DNA of 64,000 nt from Pseudoalteromonas sp. MEBiC 03607. Lineage in GTDB: Bacteria; Pseudomonadota; Gammaproteobacteria; Enterobacterales; Alteromonadaceae. The stretch is taken from assembly GCF_004792295.1 (NCBI RefSeq), contig NZ_SRRY01000001.1, positions 878,501 through 942,500 of the forward strand, in the 5' to 3' direction. The notes under the pieces were generated by a model that saw nothing but the letters and a program-made list of their open reading frames with translations, searched no databases and was not told the DNA's origin. Below are positions 26,327 through 34,922 of this stretch, piece after piece (within the stretch, counting starts at the first letter, position 1; each line of letters starts with the position of its first letter). Made by a program: the position numbers and the translations under genes.

Positions 26327-28400
26327 TAAACTTTACAATTTAACCCTTTCAACCTGCTTGGTGTTAGGGGCGACAAGCTGTGCATCGCTTGTAGATCCAA
26401 ATTCAAGTGTTGAAACAGAAAAAGTAACTGTTTCAGAATCTTACCTTGATTTACCGCAGGGTGAACAACGTGAAGAGGCTGTTGAATTAGAGCAAGCAGA
26501 GCAGGTAAACGGTAAAACTGAGCGATTGAATCGACTATCAGATTCAAGACAGGCAACAACATTAGAAATCGATTTATCAAAGTCTTTTTCTCAAAACCCT
26601 CAGTTTCAAGTGTCTGTGAATGCATTGCCACTTAATGACTTTATTCATTATGTATTCGGAGAATTGCTTGATACATCCTATATTTTAGAAGCGAGTGTAA
26701 AAAGCAACACTACACCTGTAACTTTAGATTTAAAAGAACAGTTAAGCGCTAAAAAATTATTTTTACTAGTTCAGCAAATTTTGTCACAGAACAATGTCAG
26801 TATTGTTAAAAATGACGGGATTTTTTATCTACATACTAACAACGCAAATACTAGAATAGATAAGGCATTTGGGTTTGGTCGTAATGAAGAAGCGGTACCA
26901 AATGTATCAGGTCAAATAGTTCAACTTGTACCAATTCAGTATGGTATGCAACCTGGTCTGCGTAATATTATGAGCCAACTTGTCGATACCAATAATACCT
27001 ATGATGCGTCGCAAGCATTATTAACGATTGAAGGCAAAAGAGAACAAGTACTCAGAGCGCTTTCGTTAGTCTCTCTTTTAGATAGCCCTGCAATTTATAA
27101 TAAAGCAACAGCTCTTATTGGATTTGATTATTTGAGCTCGGAAACTTTCATCAAAAAAGTTACCGAAATACTCAAAGAAGAAGGAATTACAGTTGCTGAT
27201 GGTGGCCCATATGCAGCGAGTGTGAAGTTTGTTCCTTTAGAGCACTTGGGTAAAGTGGTGGTTTTTGCTAGCAGTGATGAAATTATTGACCGCGTAGCGT
27301 TTTGGCGCAAAGAGCTTGATAAACCTGCTGCTGGTGCTGAACAAAGCTTTTACATCTATCATCCTAAATATGCGCGCGCCTCGGATTTAGGGGCAAGTTT
27401 AGCTCCTCTTGTTGGTGGTAGCCTTTCTGGTGGAAGTAATCGTTCAAAACAAACTACAAATGAACGAACTTCTTCAGCGAGTACGCGCAATACTGATTCT
27501 CAATCACAAAGTGGTAATGAAGTACAGACAGTTGAAGGCGACAACATGCGCCTAGTGGTTGATGAAAGAGCAAATGCACTGATTTTTTACTCTACAGGTC
27601 AATATTATCAAGAGCTGCAACCTATTATTAGACAGCTTGATATCATGCCTAAACAGGTCATGATGGAAGTCGTTATTGCTGAAGTTAAATTAACGGGTAG
27701 CTTCTCTAAAGGGGTTCAGTATGCAATTCAAAATGGACCATCTACAGGACGTAATGAAAATATTAGTTTCAATACTGAAGGAAAAGGCGGGTTTAGCTAC
27801 TCAGTAGTTGGGCTTCCGGGTAATATAAGTCTTAACTTGTCTCAAACAGATGGATTAGTAAATGTATTGTCTCGCCCTACATTATTGGTGCGTGATGGCG
27901 TTTCAGCCAATATCAATGTAGGTGACGATATACCTACCATTGGAAGTACCACTGATGATCCACTGGATGGAACTGGAAGACAAACAACTACAATTGAGTA
28001 TCGCCAAACAGGTGTTAATTTAACAGTAACGCCGACTATTAATGCCCAAGGTACTGTTATAATGACTATTGATCAGAGTATTTCAAATATTTCTGATACA
28101 GATGGCTCAAGCAGCACCCCAGCATTTTTTGAGCGTACATTAAAAACGGAAGTAGTAGCCGGTAATGGGCAGACAGTGATGCTAGGTGGTTTGATCAGCG
28201 AAACTAAATCTAACGGGGCTTCATCTGTGCCATTTTTTGGTACTATTCCAGTGTTAGGGCACCTATTTAGAACGGATAGTAGCTCAGCTGATAAAACAGA
28301 ATTAGTGATTTTAGTTACGCCAAAAATAGTACAAAACACCGAAGACTGGCAGCGTGTTAAAGAAAGCTTTATTAAAGGTCTAGAAAATCTTAAGTTTTAA
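26319..28400 (+). CDS. gspD: Type II secretion outer-membrane secretin GspD (probable lipoprotein)
   Basis: GspD forms the outer-membrane channel of the system. The 693-residue protein has an N0 domain (FQVSVNALPLNDFIHYVFGELL), N1-N3 domains with a serine/threonine-rich insert near residues 370-405, and the secretin core (VMMEVVIAEVKLTGSFSKG). The C-terminal signature VPFFGTIPVLGHLFR is near residue 640. The ATG at 26319 gives a signal peptide ending LGATSC, a fair lipobox with cysteine 21. The secretin may therefore be lipidated and reach the outer membrane without a pilotin, like Pseudomonas HxcQ. It overlaps gspC. No gspN or gspO gene follows. Confidence 0.92.
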   Translation: MANKLYNLTLSTCLVLGATSCASLVDPNSSVETEKVTVSESYLDLPQGEQREEAVELEQAEQVNGKTERLNRLSDSRQATTLEIDLSKSFSQNPQFQVSVNALPLNDFIHYVFGELLDTSYILEASVKSNTTPVTLDLKEQLSAKKLFLLVQQILSQNNVSIVKNDGIFYLHTNNANTRIDKAFGFGRNEEAVPNVSGQIVQLVPIQYGMQPGLRNIMSQLVDTNNTYDASQALLTIEGKREQVLRALSLVSLLDSPAIYNKATALIGFDYLSSETFIKKVTEILKEEGITVADGGPYAASVKFVPLEHLGKVVVFASSDEIIDRVAFWRKELDKPAAGAEQSFYIYHPKYARASDLGASLAPLVGGSLSGGSNRSKQTTNERTSSASTRNTDSQSQSGNEVQTVEGDNMRLVVDERANALIFYSTGQYYQELQPIIRQLDIMPKQVMMEVVIAEVKLTGSFSKGVQYAIQNGPSTGRNENISFNTEGKGGFSYSVVGLPGNISLNLSQTDGLVNVLSRPTLLVRDGVSANINVGDDIPTIGSTTDDPLDGTGRQTTTIEYRQTGVNLTVTPTINAQGTVIMTIDQSISNISDTDGSSSTPAFFERTLKTEVVAGNGQTVMLGGLISETKSNGASSVPFFGTIPVLGHLFRTDSSSADKTELVILVTPKIVQNTEDWQRVKESFIKGLENLKF

Positions 28401-28744
28401 TGTTTTTTTTAACAAATAATTACTTGAAAAATGACCAGTTAAACGATAATTTAGCTATGTTCAGTGAAAGTTAACTTACGTATTCAAAAAAGCGGTAATA
28501 AAACTATAACTGTACGTGCTTTAACGGGTTTACTTAAAACTTCTTAAGTAACTTTTGTCATAAAAATGTTGGTATTGCATGTTACGATACTCAGAAGCTT
28601 AAAAACTGAGTCATCAGCATGCAAACGAACAAATTAAATTAAGAGGGTTGGCTAATAATAAATGCCTATTTTAGTTTCTATATTGTACTAAAATGTGTGA
28701 AAATACTTTACTTGTTCATAAAGTGTGCATGTAAGGTTAATTAC
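28401..28744. other. AT-rich non-coding region upstream of the S-layer gene
   Basis: The 474-bp gap between gspD and the predicted S-layer gene has no convincing coding frame. It contains two modest inverted repeats: ACTCAG/CTGAGT (28589-28594 and 28606-28611), and TTTTAGT/ACTAAAA (28669-28675 and 28687-28693). They may be regulatory sites or weak transcription stops after gspD. No small RNA could be shown. Confidence 0.5.
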
Positions 28745-28773
28745 TTGACAAGTTTATTGTTAACCCTTAAATT
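28745..28773 (+). promoter_or_regulatory. Strong promoter of the predicted S-layer gene
   Basis: A perfect TTGACA (28745-28750) is followed after 17 bp by TAAATT (28768-28773). This predicts a leader of roughly 95 nt before the ATG at 28875. The strong box fits a highly expressed protein. Confidence 0.7.
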
Positions 28774-28816
28774 TAGCTTGATCTGGCAAAACTCCAGCCA
28801 GAACAATAAAAAATCT

Positions 28817-28858
28817 TGGTGTATTGCCTTCATTAACAATACATCAGTTTCATGAAAC
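28817..28858 (+). promoter_or_regulatory. Two hairpins in the leader just before the S-layer ribosome site
   Basis: The leader can form the stem TGGTGTATTG/CAATACATCA (one G-U pair, 10-nt loop), directly followed by the palindrome GTTTCATGAAAC (28847-28858). The ribosome site aggaga starts two bases later. Such leader structures often stabilise abundant mRNAs; that role is inferred here. Confidence 0.5.
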
Positions 28859-28874
28859 TAGGAGAATGGAAATA

Positions 28875-30338
28875 ATGAAACTATTCAAAAAAGCGCTTTT
28901 AGCTACTGCTGTAGTAGGTGCAATGGGTGCACAAGCGGCAACTATCTCAAGTGACGCTAAAAAATTATCTGCAGAAGGTGTTGCATTAAAAGTAGCAGCA
29001 ACTGCTGATACTCTAACTTTCGACATCGTTGTTGATAAAGACCACCCGTCTTCGTCAGTAATCACTTTAAACTTCGATTCAAACGTTGATCTTTCAAGCA
29101 CAGCTGGTGTTATCACTGGTGGCGCTGTAACTCAAGGTGTTGCATCAGGTACAGCTTATGCTGGCGATGTAGGTTTTGACTACGGTACTGGTAGCTTCAC
29201 ATTTGACGACGTTAAAGTTACAAATGGCGACGCAACTAAAGGCGAAACAGATTCAATCTCTTTCAAAGTAAACCTTGGTAACCCACTTACAGCTAACTCA
29301 GCGTTCCGCGTTGTTTTAGGTAACCACAACTACGGTGGTACTAACGGTGTTGCTAAAGTTCTAGTTAAAGGTGCTTCTACTCTTAGCTACGTTTCTAACA
29401 AAGCTGACAAATCAGTTATCGAAACTGGTACTGGTGTGATTGCTTCTGAAGTAACTCAGTTTGGTTTCAAAGTTGATACTCAACTTGACGGCCTAATCAT
29501 GCGTGACGACCTAACAAGCTTCGTAGGTACAAACGGTTCTGCAGTTAAAACTGATGCTCTTAAGTACACTTTCACAAATGATGAGTCTCTAGGTCTAGCT
29601 CTTCAAAACGTTAACGCGAAAATTAACTTCGCTGGTAACTTCAAAGGTGTAACTACTACTGTTTCTGGTACTACTTTAGGTGCTGCTTCTACTGCTGCAG
29701 CAGGTAACACAGCTGGTACAGCAGGTACTCTATCTCTACCTACTGCTACTGGTGGTACTACACCTATCGCTGTTTTAGATTCATATGTAATGACTACTCC
29801 AGCAACTCCAGTTAAAGCAACTTACGTTAACACTGTTGATTTCACAAACGGTTCTACAAGCACTGTTCAAATCCCAGTAACTGGTGACGTTGAAGCTTCT
29901 GTTACAGTAACTAGCGCTTCTAACGCAACTGTTGGTACTGACGGTTACTCTTTATACTCTAAAGTAGCTGCTGGTGAGTGGGCTGTTGACGCAACTATCA
30001 TCAACGTTCCTTACGTTCCAGTAAATGCTCCTAACACTGATACTTTCATCCACTTCGCTAACGAAACGGATAAAGAAGTAGATGTTATCGTTACTGCTAT
30101 CGATAACAACGGTAAAGAGTACGGCCCAATGAACCTTGGTGCTAAACTAGCTGCTAACACTGTAACTAAGATCTCTGAGCCAGCAATGGATACTCTATTC
30201 GGTCTTAAAGGTGCTACTACTAAACTAAGCGTTACTTTCAACATCGACGCTGATAAAGGCGACGTAAACGCTTACGCAGTTAGCCAAAACGACAAAGGTC
30301 GTACAGAAGTTTCTACTTCACAACAACGTGGTAACTAA
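28875..30338 (+). CDS. Predicted S-layer protein (Slr4-like), secreted, highly expressed
   Basis: This is a 487-residue secreted protein predicted to be an abundant surface or S-layer subunit. The signal peptide MKLFKKALLATAVVGAMGAQA is cut near residue 21. The mature part is rich in T, V, A, G, S, D and N, has no cysteine and very little tryptophan, and looks almost wholly beta-stranded. These features match S-layer proteins and fit the Slr4 family of P. tunicata. I recognise the type but could not align it. Codon use is strongly biased to GCT, GTT, ACT and GGT, unlike the neighbours, which indicates very high expression. The ATG at 28875 has aggaga upstream; an earlier in-frame start would hide the signal peptide. 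A strong promoter, structured leader and perfect terminator mark a single-gene unit. The adjacent type II system is its likely exporter. Confidence 0.62.
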   Translation: MKLFKKALLATAVVGAMGAQAATISSDAKKLSAEGVALKVAATADTLTFDIVVDKDHPSSSVITLNFDSNVDLSSTAGVITGGAVTQGVASGTAYAGDVGFDYGTGSFTFDDVKVTNGDATKGETDSISFKVNLGNPLTANSAFRVVLGNHNYGGTNGVAKVLVKGASTLSYVSNKADKSVIETGTGVIASEVTQFGFKVDTQLDGLIMRDDLTSFVGTNGSAVKTDALKYTFTNDESLGLALQNVNAKINFAGNFKGVTTTVSGTTLGAASTAAAGNTAGTAGTLSLPTATGGTTPIAVLDSYVMTTPATPVKATYVNTVDFTNGSTSTVQIPVTGDVEASVTVTSASNATVGTDGYSLYSKVAAGEWAVDATIINVPYVPVNAPNTDTFIHFANETDKEVDVIVTAIDNNGKEYGPMNLGAKLAANTVTKISEPAMDTLFGLKGATTKLSVTFNIDADKGDVNAYAVSQNDKGRTEVSTSQQRGN

Positions 30339-30362
30339 TATTAGTTAGTTTAACTACTTTGT

Positions 30363-30390
30363 AAAAGCCCGGCTTAAGCCGGGCTTTTTT
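30363..30390 (+). terminator. Terminator of the predicted S-layer gene
   Basis: A perfect palindromic stem AAGCCCGGCTT/AAGCCGGGCTT followed by six T lies 25 bp after the stop codon. It is GC-rich and among the strongest terminators in the window. Confidence 0.95.
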
Positions 30391-30612
30391 ATGCTTAAAA
30401 ACTTATTGCTACTAACTTTTATAGGCCTGAAAAGTATTTACAAGAATACAGGGAACAAAAGTACATAAATTTATGTCAACATAAAGTGTTTAAATTATCA
30501 TAGAAGTAAATTGAGCATTGCAGCGCCAGGCGAAGGTATCTAAAATAGCTTTCAACTGTTATTACAGTTCAGAAAAAGTTGTTGTCTTAAGTAATTTAAT
30601 TAAAGGTAAAGC

Positions 30613-31197
30613 ATGAAATTTAAAACAGTATTTTTAGCATCAAGCTTATTCTTTGCAGGGATCAATTCAAGCTTTTTACAAGCATCAACACCATTACTTC
30701 AGGCACAGCAAGGAAGTGAAGCTTGTGATTTCGATATCAAGTTTTCATCAGAGCCAAAAGAAAAACAGCAAACCTTAAACATCGGTAATGGCGTTGATTT
30801 AAATTTAAAACAGTTTATTTCTATAAAACAAATCAAAGCTGCGAACATTGCAAGCAATGTAACTTGTCAGCAACTCGTAGGTCAAAAGTACACAGGTTCA
30901 AAAGAAGAATGGCAAGGCTTTGTGAAAAATGCCTTACAAGGCTTAATTAACTCAGGCTTTAAAGACTTACAATTCACTCGTGTGGGTCAGGATGATGCTG
31001 TCTACGAAGGTGACCTTGAAAATATGGAATATAGCTTCACTGGAGCTATAAATAAGAATAAACAAATTATCCATAACTTAGCGGTGTTAGATAAAAGTAG
31101 CAATCAGGTTGTTATTATTTCAGTGAGTGGAAATGAAAGAGTGGCGGATGAAATTAAAGAAGAGTACACCAATTTAGTTAAATCATTCAGCTTATAA
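30613..31197 (+). CDS. Small secreted protein of unknown function
   Basis: This is a 194-residue protein with a signal peptide ending FLQAS (about residue 25), followed by a soluble domain with two cysteines (EACDF and NVTCQQL) that could form one disulfide. No family was recognised. It contains a polar middle region and a C-terminal part ISVSGNERVADEIKEEY with a likely final helix. It has a ribosome site (aaaggtaaag) and its own hairpin terminator. Lying directly after the S-layer gene, it could be an accessory envelope protein, but nothing in its sequence proves this. Confidence 0.6.
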   Translation: MKFKTVFLASSLFFAGINSSFLQASTPLLQAQQGSEACDFDIKFSSEPKEKQQTLNIGNGVDLNLKQFISIKQIKAANIASNVTCQQLVGQKYTGSKEEWQGFVKNALQGLINSGFKDLQFTRVGQDDAVYEGDLENMEYSFTGAINKNKQIIHNLAVLDKSSNQVVIISVSGNERVADEIKEEYTNLVKSFSL

Positions 31198-31212
31198 AGT
31201 GAATCTTTTTAT

Positions 31213-31250
31213 AGGTAGACGTGATAAAGCTAAGCGTCTACCTTAATTTT
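31213..31250 (+). terminator. Terminator after the small secreted protein gene
   Basis: The stem GGTAGACG/CGTCTACC (31214-31221 and 31235-31242), followed by ttaatttta, lies between two convergent genes and fits termination of the plus-strand gene. Confidence 0.65.
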
Positions 31251-31259
31251 ATACCTAAC

Positions 31260-32147
31260 CTAACTGTAGATCTCTTTTGCTCGTAAGTAATTCTCTGTTT
31301 CAAAGCGACATAGATGTTTAATTCTTTGTTCAATATGTGGCTCATTTAAATAATTTTGAAGAGTGCTTTTTACTATTTGTTTATTGCTTTCTAAATGACT
31401 TTCAGTGGTGTTGTGGTTACCAATATGTATTGCTTTACCTGTAAGCGATTTAACTCCTTGGCTAAATTTATCTAGCTCATCAAGAAAACCGACCAAATTA
31501 TAGCTTGTCAGGTTTGCAATAAATTCAGCTTGAATAGCTTTCGCATCTGCTTCATCTGAAGCAAATCGGCCTGTTACACACATGCTCGTTACATTAGCCA
31601 TTTGCCACCCGCGTCGGTGAGATAATATAGCATCTACTTCTTGAGTAAGGTTATCAGTAGAAAGGTTGTTAGGCGACATGATAGGTAAAGAGTTAGTCAA
31701 TTTATTATAAACATAGTTAGATTTAAAACGGCTTACAGGTTCACGTAATACGGTAAGAAAATGATATTGTTTTGCAAACTGATCCAACAATTGTTTGTTG
31801 GTGGTTACATGCCCACTTATGTATTGCCAGTTCTGCGCTAGGTGGTAAGCTAGTAAACCAGATAATTGCTTCGCATGGTGGTCGCTAAATTCACTAATAC
31901 TATCTAGATCGTTAATTTCACGGTTCATGCCTGCTAGGCTCATCGCAATAGCACCCTCGCGGCTAAATCTTGGTTGGCCAGCTACAGCAAACTGTTCTCG
32001 AAGGGCTAAATCAATCGATATACCACCTGACTTAGGAATATGTATAAAGCAAATTGACTTTGACTGAGTATCGGAACTTTTTGCAATGCGTCTCAAAGTA
32101 AGGTCATAACCAAATTGGTTAATTAGTTTTTTTATAGTGCTTTTCAT
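31260..32147 (-). CDS. Sulfotransferase-family protein (first of three)
   Basis: This is a 295-residue protein whose N-terminal KSICFIHIPKSGGIS (motif HIPKSGG at about residues 36-42) is the PAPS 5'-phosphate-binding loop of the Sulfotransfer_2-type family. FLTVLREPVSRFKSNY is the matching 3'-phosphate-binding segment (R-P-xx-R-xx-S). It is predicted to sulfate a carbohydrate precursor in the cytoplasm. It overlaps the end of the flippase gene at 32119 by 29 bp on the same strand, so both form one short operon opposite to the surrounding polysaccharide genes. The acceptor sugar is unknown. Confidence 0.78.
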   Translation of the reverse strand: MKSTIKKLINQFGYDLTLRRIAKSSDTQSKSICFIHIPKSGGISIDLALREQFAVAGQPRFSREGAIAMSLAGMNREINDLDSISEFSDHHAKQLSGLLAYHLAQNWQYISGHVTTNKQLLDQFAKQYHFLTVLREPVSRFKSNYVYNKLTNSLPIMSPNNLSTDNLTQEVDAILSHRRGWQMANVTSMCVTGRFASDEADAKAIQAEFIANLTSYNLVGFLDELDKFSQGVKSLTGKAIHIGNHNTTESHLESNKQIVKSTLQNYLNEPHIEQRIKHLCRFETENYLRAKEIYS

Positions 32148-33450
32148 AATGTACTTTTAAATTTTGGGCTAACTTTATTAAGATAAAGGGTGAATTTAGC
32201 ATCGATTGGTGAAGTATTTTGGCATAACTGCGGGTTTTGTTATTTATAAACAAAAAGCCATAGCTTGCTACCATATAAGAGATAAGTGTTGCCCAAGCAG
32301 CACCTATTCCATGGTATTTTGGAATTAAAACCAAATTGAGTAACACATTAATTACAGCGCCAGCAACATTTGACACCAAACTATATTTATAAAGTTTTTC
32401 TATAATGAGCCATTTGGAAAGAACAGCCCTCTGAAAAATAAAGACGCTAGCAAATATATGGATACTCAGAATAGCTGCACTAGCACGATATGATTCGCCA
32501 TAAATTAGTGTTATCAATTGTTTGGAAAAGAACCAAAGAAAAATGCTCAGTGTTAGTGCTATTAATGTAAGTACAACAATCAATTGTTGTAGAGTGACTT
32601 CGTAGGCATGGTAAGCCTTAAATCTCGTGTGACTTAACTGAGCTGTATATACGTTTGCAATTAATACAGGGAAAACATACCAAAACTCCGATAGTTTAGC
32701 GGCCGCAGCATAATAAGCGACAGTTTCTGTGTTAACCAACTGCGCGAGCATTATTTGATCGACTTTTAAATAAAGTGCAGCAGCAATTCCAGAAAATAGA
32801 AGCCATTGACCTTTTTTGTACAGAGCGAGGTGAGAACTTAACCTTGCTTTTCGTTTTATTTCTTTGTGGTGCCCTTGAGAAATATAAATAAAGTAATAGC
32901 AACAGCCAATAAAAACACTTTCTAAACCTTGAAGAAGAACTAAGCCTTGCAGGCTGGCAGAGTTAAGTATAGCGACAAGTTTCGCGACATTGATGAAAGT
33001 AATTATGATTAAGCGGACTCGGACAAGTGTAGTAACTTGTTTTTTTGCAATATAAAAAAATTCTAGTACGTATAAAAAAGTAAAACCTTGCATAGCAACA
33101 AGAAGGATAATGAGCTTTGATTGCTCATTAGCGATATCTAAAAAGTGCAGGCAAATGAGAGTAGTCACTAAAACAGAAAAGCAAGCGCCGAGTAAACGTA
33201 TACGCAATGCTGATTTTATGTAGTAATGACTATTTTTGGGGTGCTTCACCACATACTTAGTAACAACATTATTTAAACCCATAATACAAAGAGGGCTAAA
33301 AAGACCAGCAAATGAAATAATATACGAAAAGTCGCCAAAAAAAGTAGGTCCTGCTATACGGGCTAGCAGTACACTATTAAAAAAGCTGAGTCCTAGTAAA
33401 ACTACCTTTTCTAAGATCAAAAATAGCGAATTTTTAACGTTTGAACTCAT
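32119..33450 (-). CDS. Polysaccharide flippase, Wzx/MurJ-type (first)
   Basis: This is a 443-residue integral membrane protein with about twelve to fourteen hydrophobic segments and the N-terminal pattern LLARIAGPTFFGDFSYIISFAG typical of oligosaccharide flippases. It would turn lipid-linked repeat units to the periplasmic face. The ATG at 33450 is chosen over the GTG one codon upstream. It is co-transcribed with the sulfotransferase gene at 31260. The flanking plus-strand polymerase locus has another flippase at 40464, so this one may serve a different glycan. Confidence 0.82.
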   Translation of the reverse strand: MSSNVKNSLFLILEKVVLLGLSFFNSVLLARIAGPTFFGDFSYIISFAGLFSPLCIMGLNNVVTKYVVKHPKNSHYYIKSALRIRLLGACFSVLVTTLICLHFLDIANEQSKLIILLVAMQGFTFLYVLEFFYIAKKQVTTLVRVRLIIITFINVAKLVAILNSASLQGLVLLQGLESVFIGCCYYFIYISQGHHKEIKRKARLSSHLALYKKGQWLLFSGIAAALYLKVDQIMLAQLVNTETVAYYAAAAKLSEFWYVFPVLIANVYTAQLSHTRFKAYHAYEVTLQQLIVVLTLIALTLSIFLWFFSKQLITLIYGESYRASAAILSIHIFASVFIFQRAVLSKWLIIEKLYKYSLVSNVAGAVINVLLNLVLIPKYHGIGAAWATLISYMVASYGFLFINNKTRSYAKILHQSMLNSPFILIKLAQNLKVHYEKHYKKTN

Positions 33451-33579
33451 CACACGCTTTCATCGTTAAGTTAAACGCGTATCTTATCGTAAAATATAGA
33501 AATTGCACAGAACGCTTGAATGCATATTCATTGATGTATATGCTAACTGACTTTTCTTTTATATGGCTGGAAACCAATA

Positions 33580-34743
33580 GTGTTGATAGAGATTAAAGGT
33601 GTTCAATTTGTCAATAAAGGGGCAGAATTAATGCTTGCCTCAATTATTTCTCAGCTTGCAAAAGAATTGCCTAGTGCTGATATTTGCCTAGCACATAATA
33701 AAAATTCGCCTTATAAAGATCGAGCTAGAGTTGGCGCTTATCAAAAGATTAACTTAAGAAAAAATATCATTGATCTAAATGGTGTTTTTTATTTTTTTCC
33801 TCGTTTTATTCTTAATTATTTTAAAAACCGTTTTGGTATTGTGACAGAAGCGGATGTTGATGTTGTATTAGATGCATCAGGATTTAGTTATGGTGACCAA
33901 TGGTCTGATGTAATTATTAAGCAAGTCGCAAATGAAGTATCGAGATTTAAAAAGAAGCGTAAACATTACATATTCATGCCGCAATCATTAGGGCCCTTTA
34001 CACGAAAGAGTAATAGGCTTAGCGCAAAAAAAGCTTTCAAAAATGCCAGCTTGGTATTTGCTAGAGAGGAGCCTTCTTATAAGCATGTAAACAGTATTAC
34101 CCCGCAACTTAACTCTCTAAAAAAAGCGCCCGACTTTACCAATGTCTTGTTACCAAAAAATATATCTGAGTATGCAAAGTATCAGGGGTACTTAATAGTA
34201 ATACCTAACTCAAAAATGCTAAGTACAAAAAATAATAACAAATGGTGGTATGAGAATTACATTCCTACAATAGTGAAACTTATAAATAAAGCAGCAGATA
34301 ATAAAATTAGTGCTATGATACTTAATCATAGTGGGGTTGATGATTTAGCGCTGTGCGAGTCTATTCAGGCTCAGTTAAACCAGCAATGCGATATAGTTAA
34401 CCCACAGAGTGCGATAGAAGTAAAAGCTATTATTGCTAATGCAAGGTCTGTATTTAGCTCAAGGTTTCATGGTTGTGTTAGTGCACTTTCTCAAGGAGTG
34501 CCTTGTATTGCTACTGGTTGGAGTCATAAGTACACAGAACTTTTTGATGAATACGATGTAGGGAAATATCTGTTACCTCCTGAAGTGGCAGAAGAGTCAC
34601 TTATTCAAACATTAGACAGCGTTATCAACGAAGAAGAGGCTTTAAGGACCGGTTTACTTTCTAAGTCTAAACATTTCAAAAAGCTAACAGGCAGCATGTG
34701 GCAAGATATATTTGATGTAATCAAATGTAAGGAAGATGGGTGA
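33580..34743 (+). CDS. Polysaccharide pyruvyl transferase family protein
   Basis: This is a 387-residue protein of the CsaB/WcaK family, which adds ketal pyruvate to sugars using phosphoenolpyruvate. The N-terminus IKGVQFVNKGAELMLASI and the C-terminal SSRFHGCVSALSQGVP with IATGWSHKYTELF are typical. It probably starts at the GTG at 33580, as no better start gives the full N-terminus. It is transcribed divergently from the flippase at 33450, with about 130 bp between. Pyruvylation would give the polysaccharide a negative charge and, in some Gram-positive S-layer systems, pyruvylated glycans anchor S-layer proteins. This comparison is suggestive only. Confidence 0.8.
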   Translation: MLIEIKGVQFVNKGAELMLASIISQLAKELPSADICLAHNKNSPYKDRARVGAYQKINLRKNIIDLNGVFYFFPRFILNYFKNRFGIVTEADVDVVLDASGFSYGDQWSDVIIKQVANEVSRFKKKRKHYIFMPQSLGPFTRKSNRLSAKKAFKNASLVFAREEPSYKHVNSITPQLNSLKKAPDFTNVLLPKNISEYAKYQGYLIVIPNSKMLSTKNNNKWWYENYIPTIVKLINKAADNKISAMILNHSGVDDLALCESIQAQLNQQCDIVNPQSAIEVKAIIANARSVFSSRFHGCVSALSQGVPCIATGWSHKYTELFDEYDVGKYLLPPEVAEESLIQTLDSVINEEEALRTGLLSKSKHFKKLTGSMWQDIFDVIKCKEDG

Positions 34744-34922
34744 AAATGTTACTAAATTGTTGTTTGTTTTTTTGTTGTTTAATATCAGTGATTTAGTCTT
34801 TTGTGGCTCGGCACTATAATTCTTTTTTAATTTTTATTTTTGTGTAAACCGCGTATAATCAGCACGTTTTGGATCGTCGTTGGGCGTATTAAGTTTATTT
34901 ATGTTTAATAAGGCTATTTTTT

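Noticed and set aside
28824..28874. Upstream in-frame extension of the predicted S-layer protein
   Set aside because: The extra 17 residues would precede and spoil the signal peptide and overlap the leader hairpins. The ATG at 28875 has a good ribosome site.
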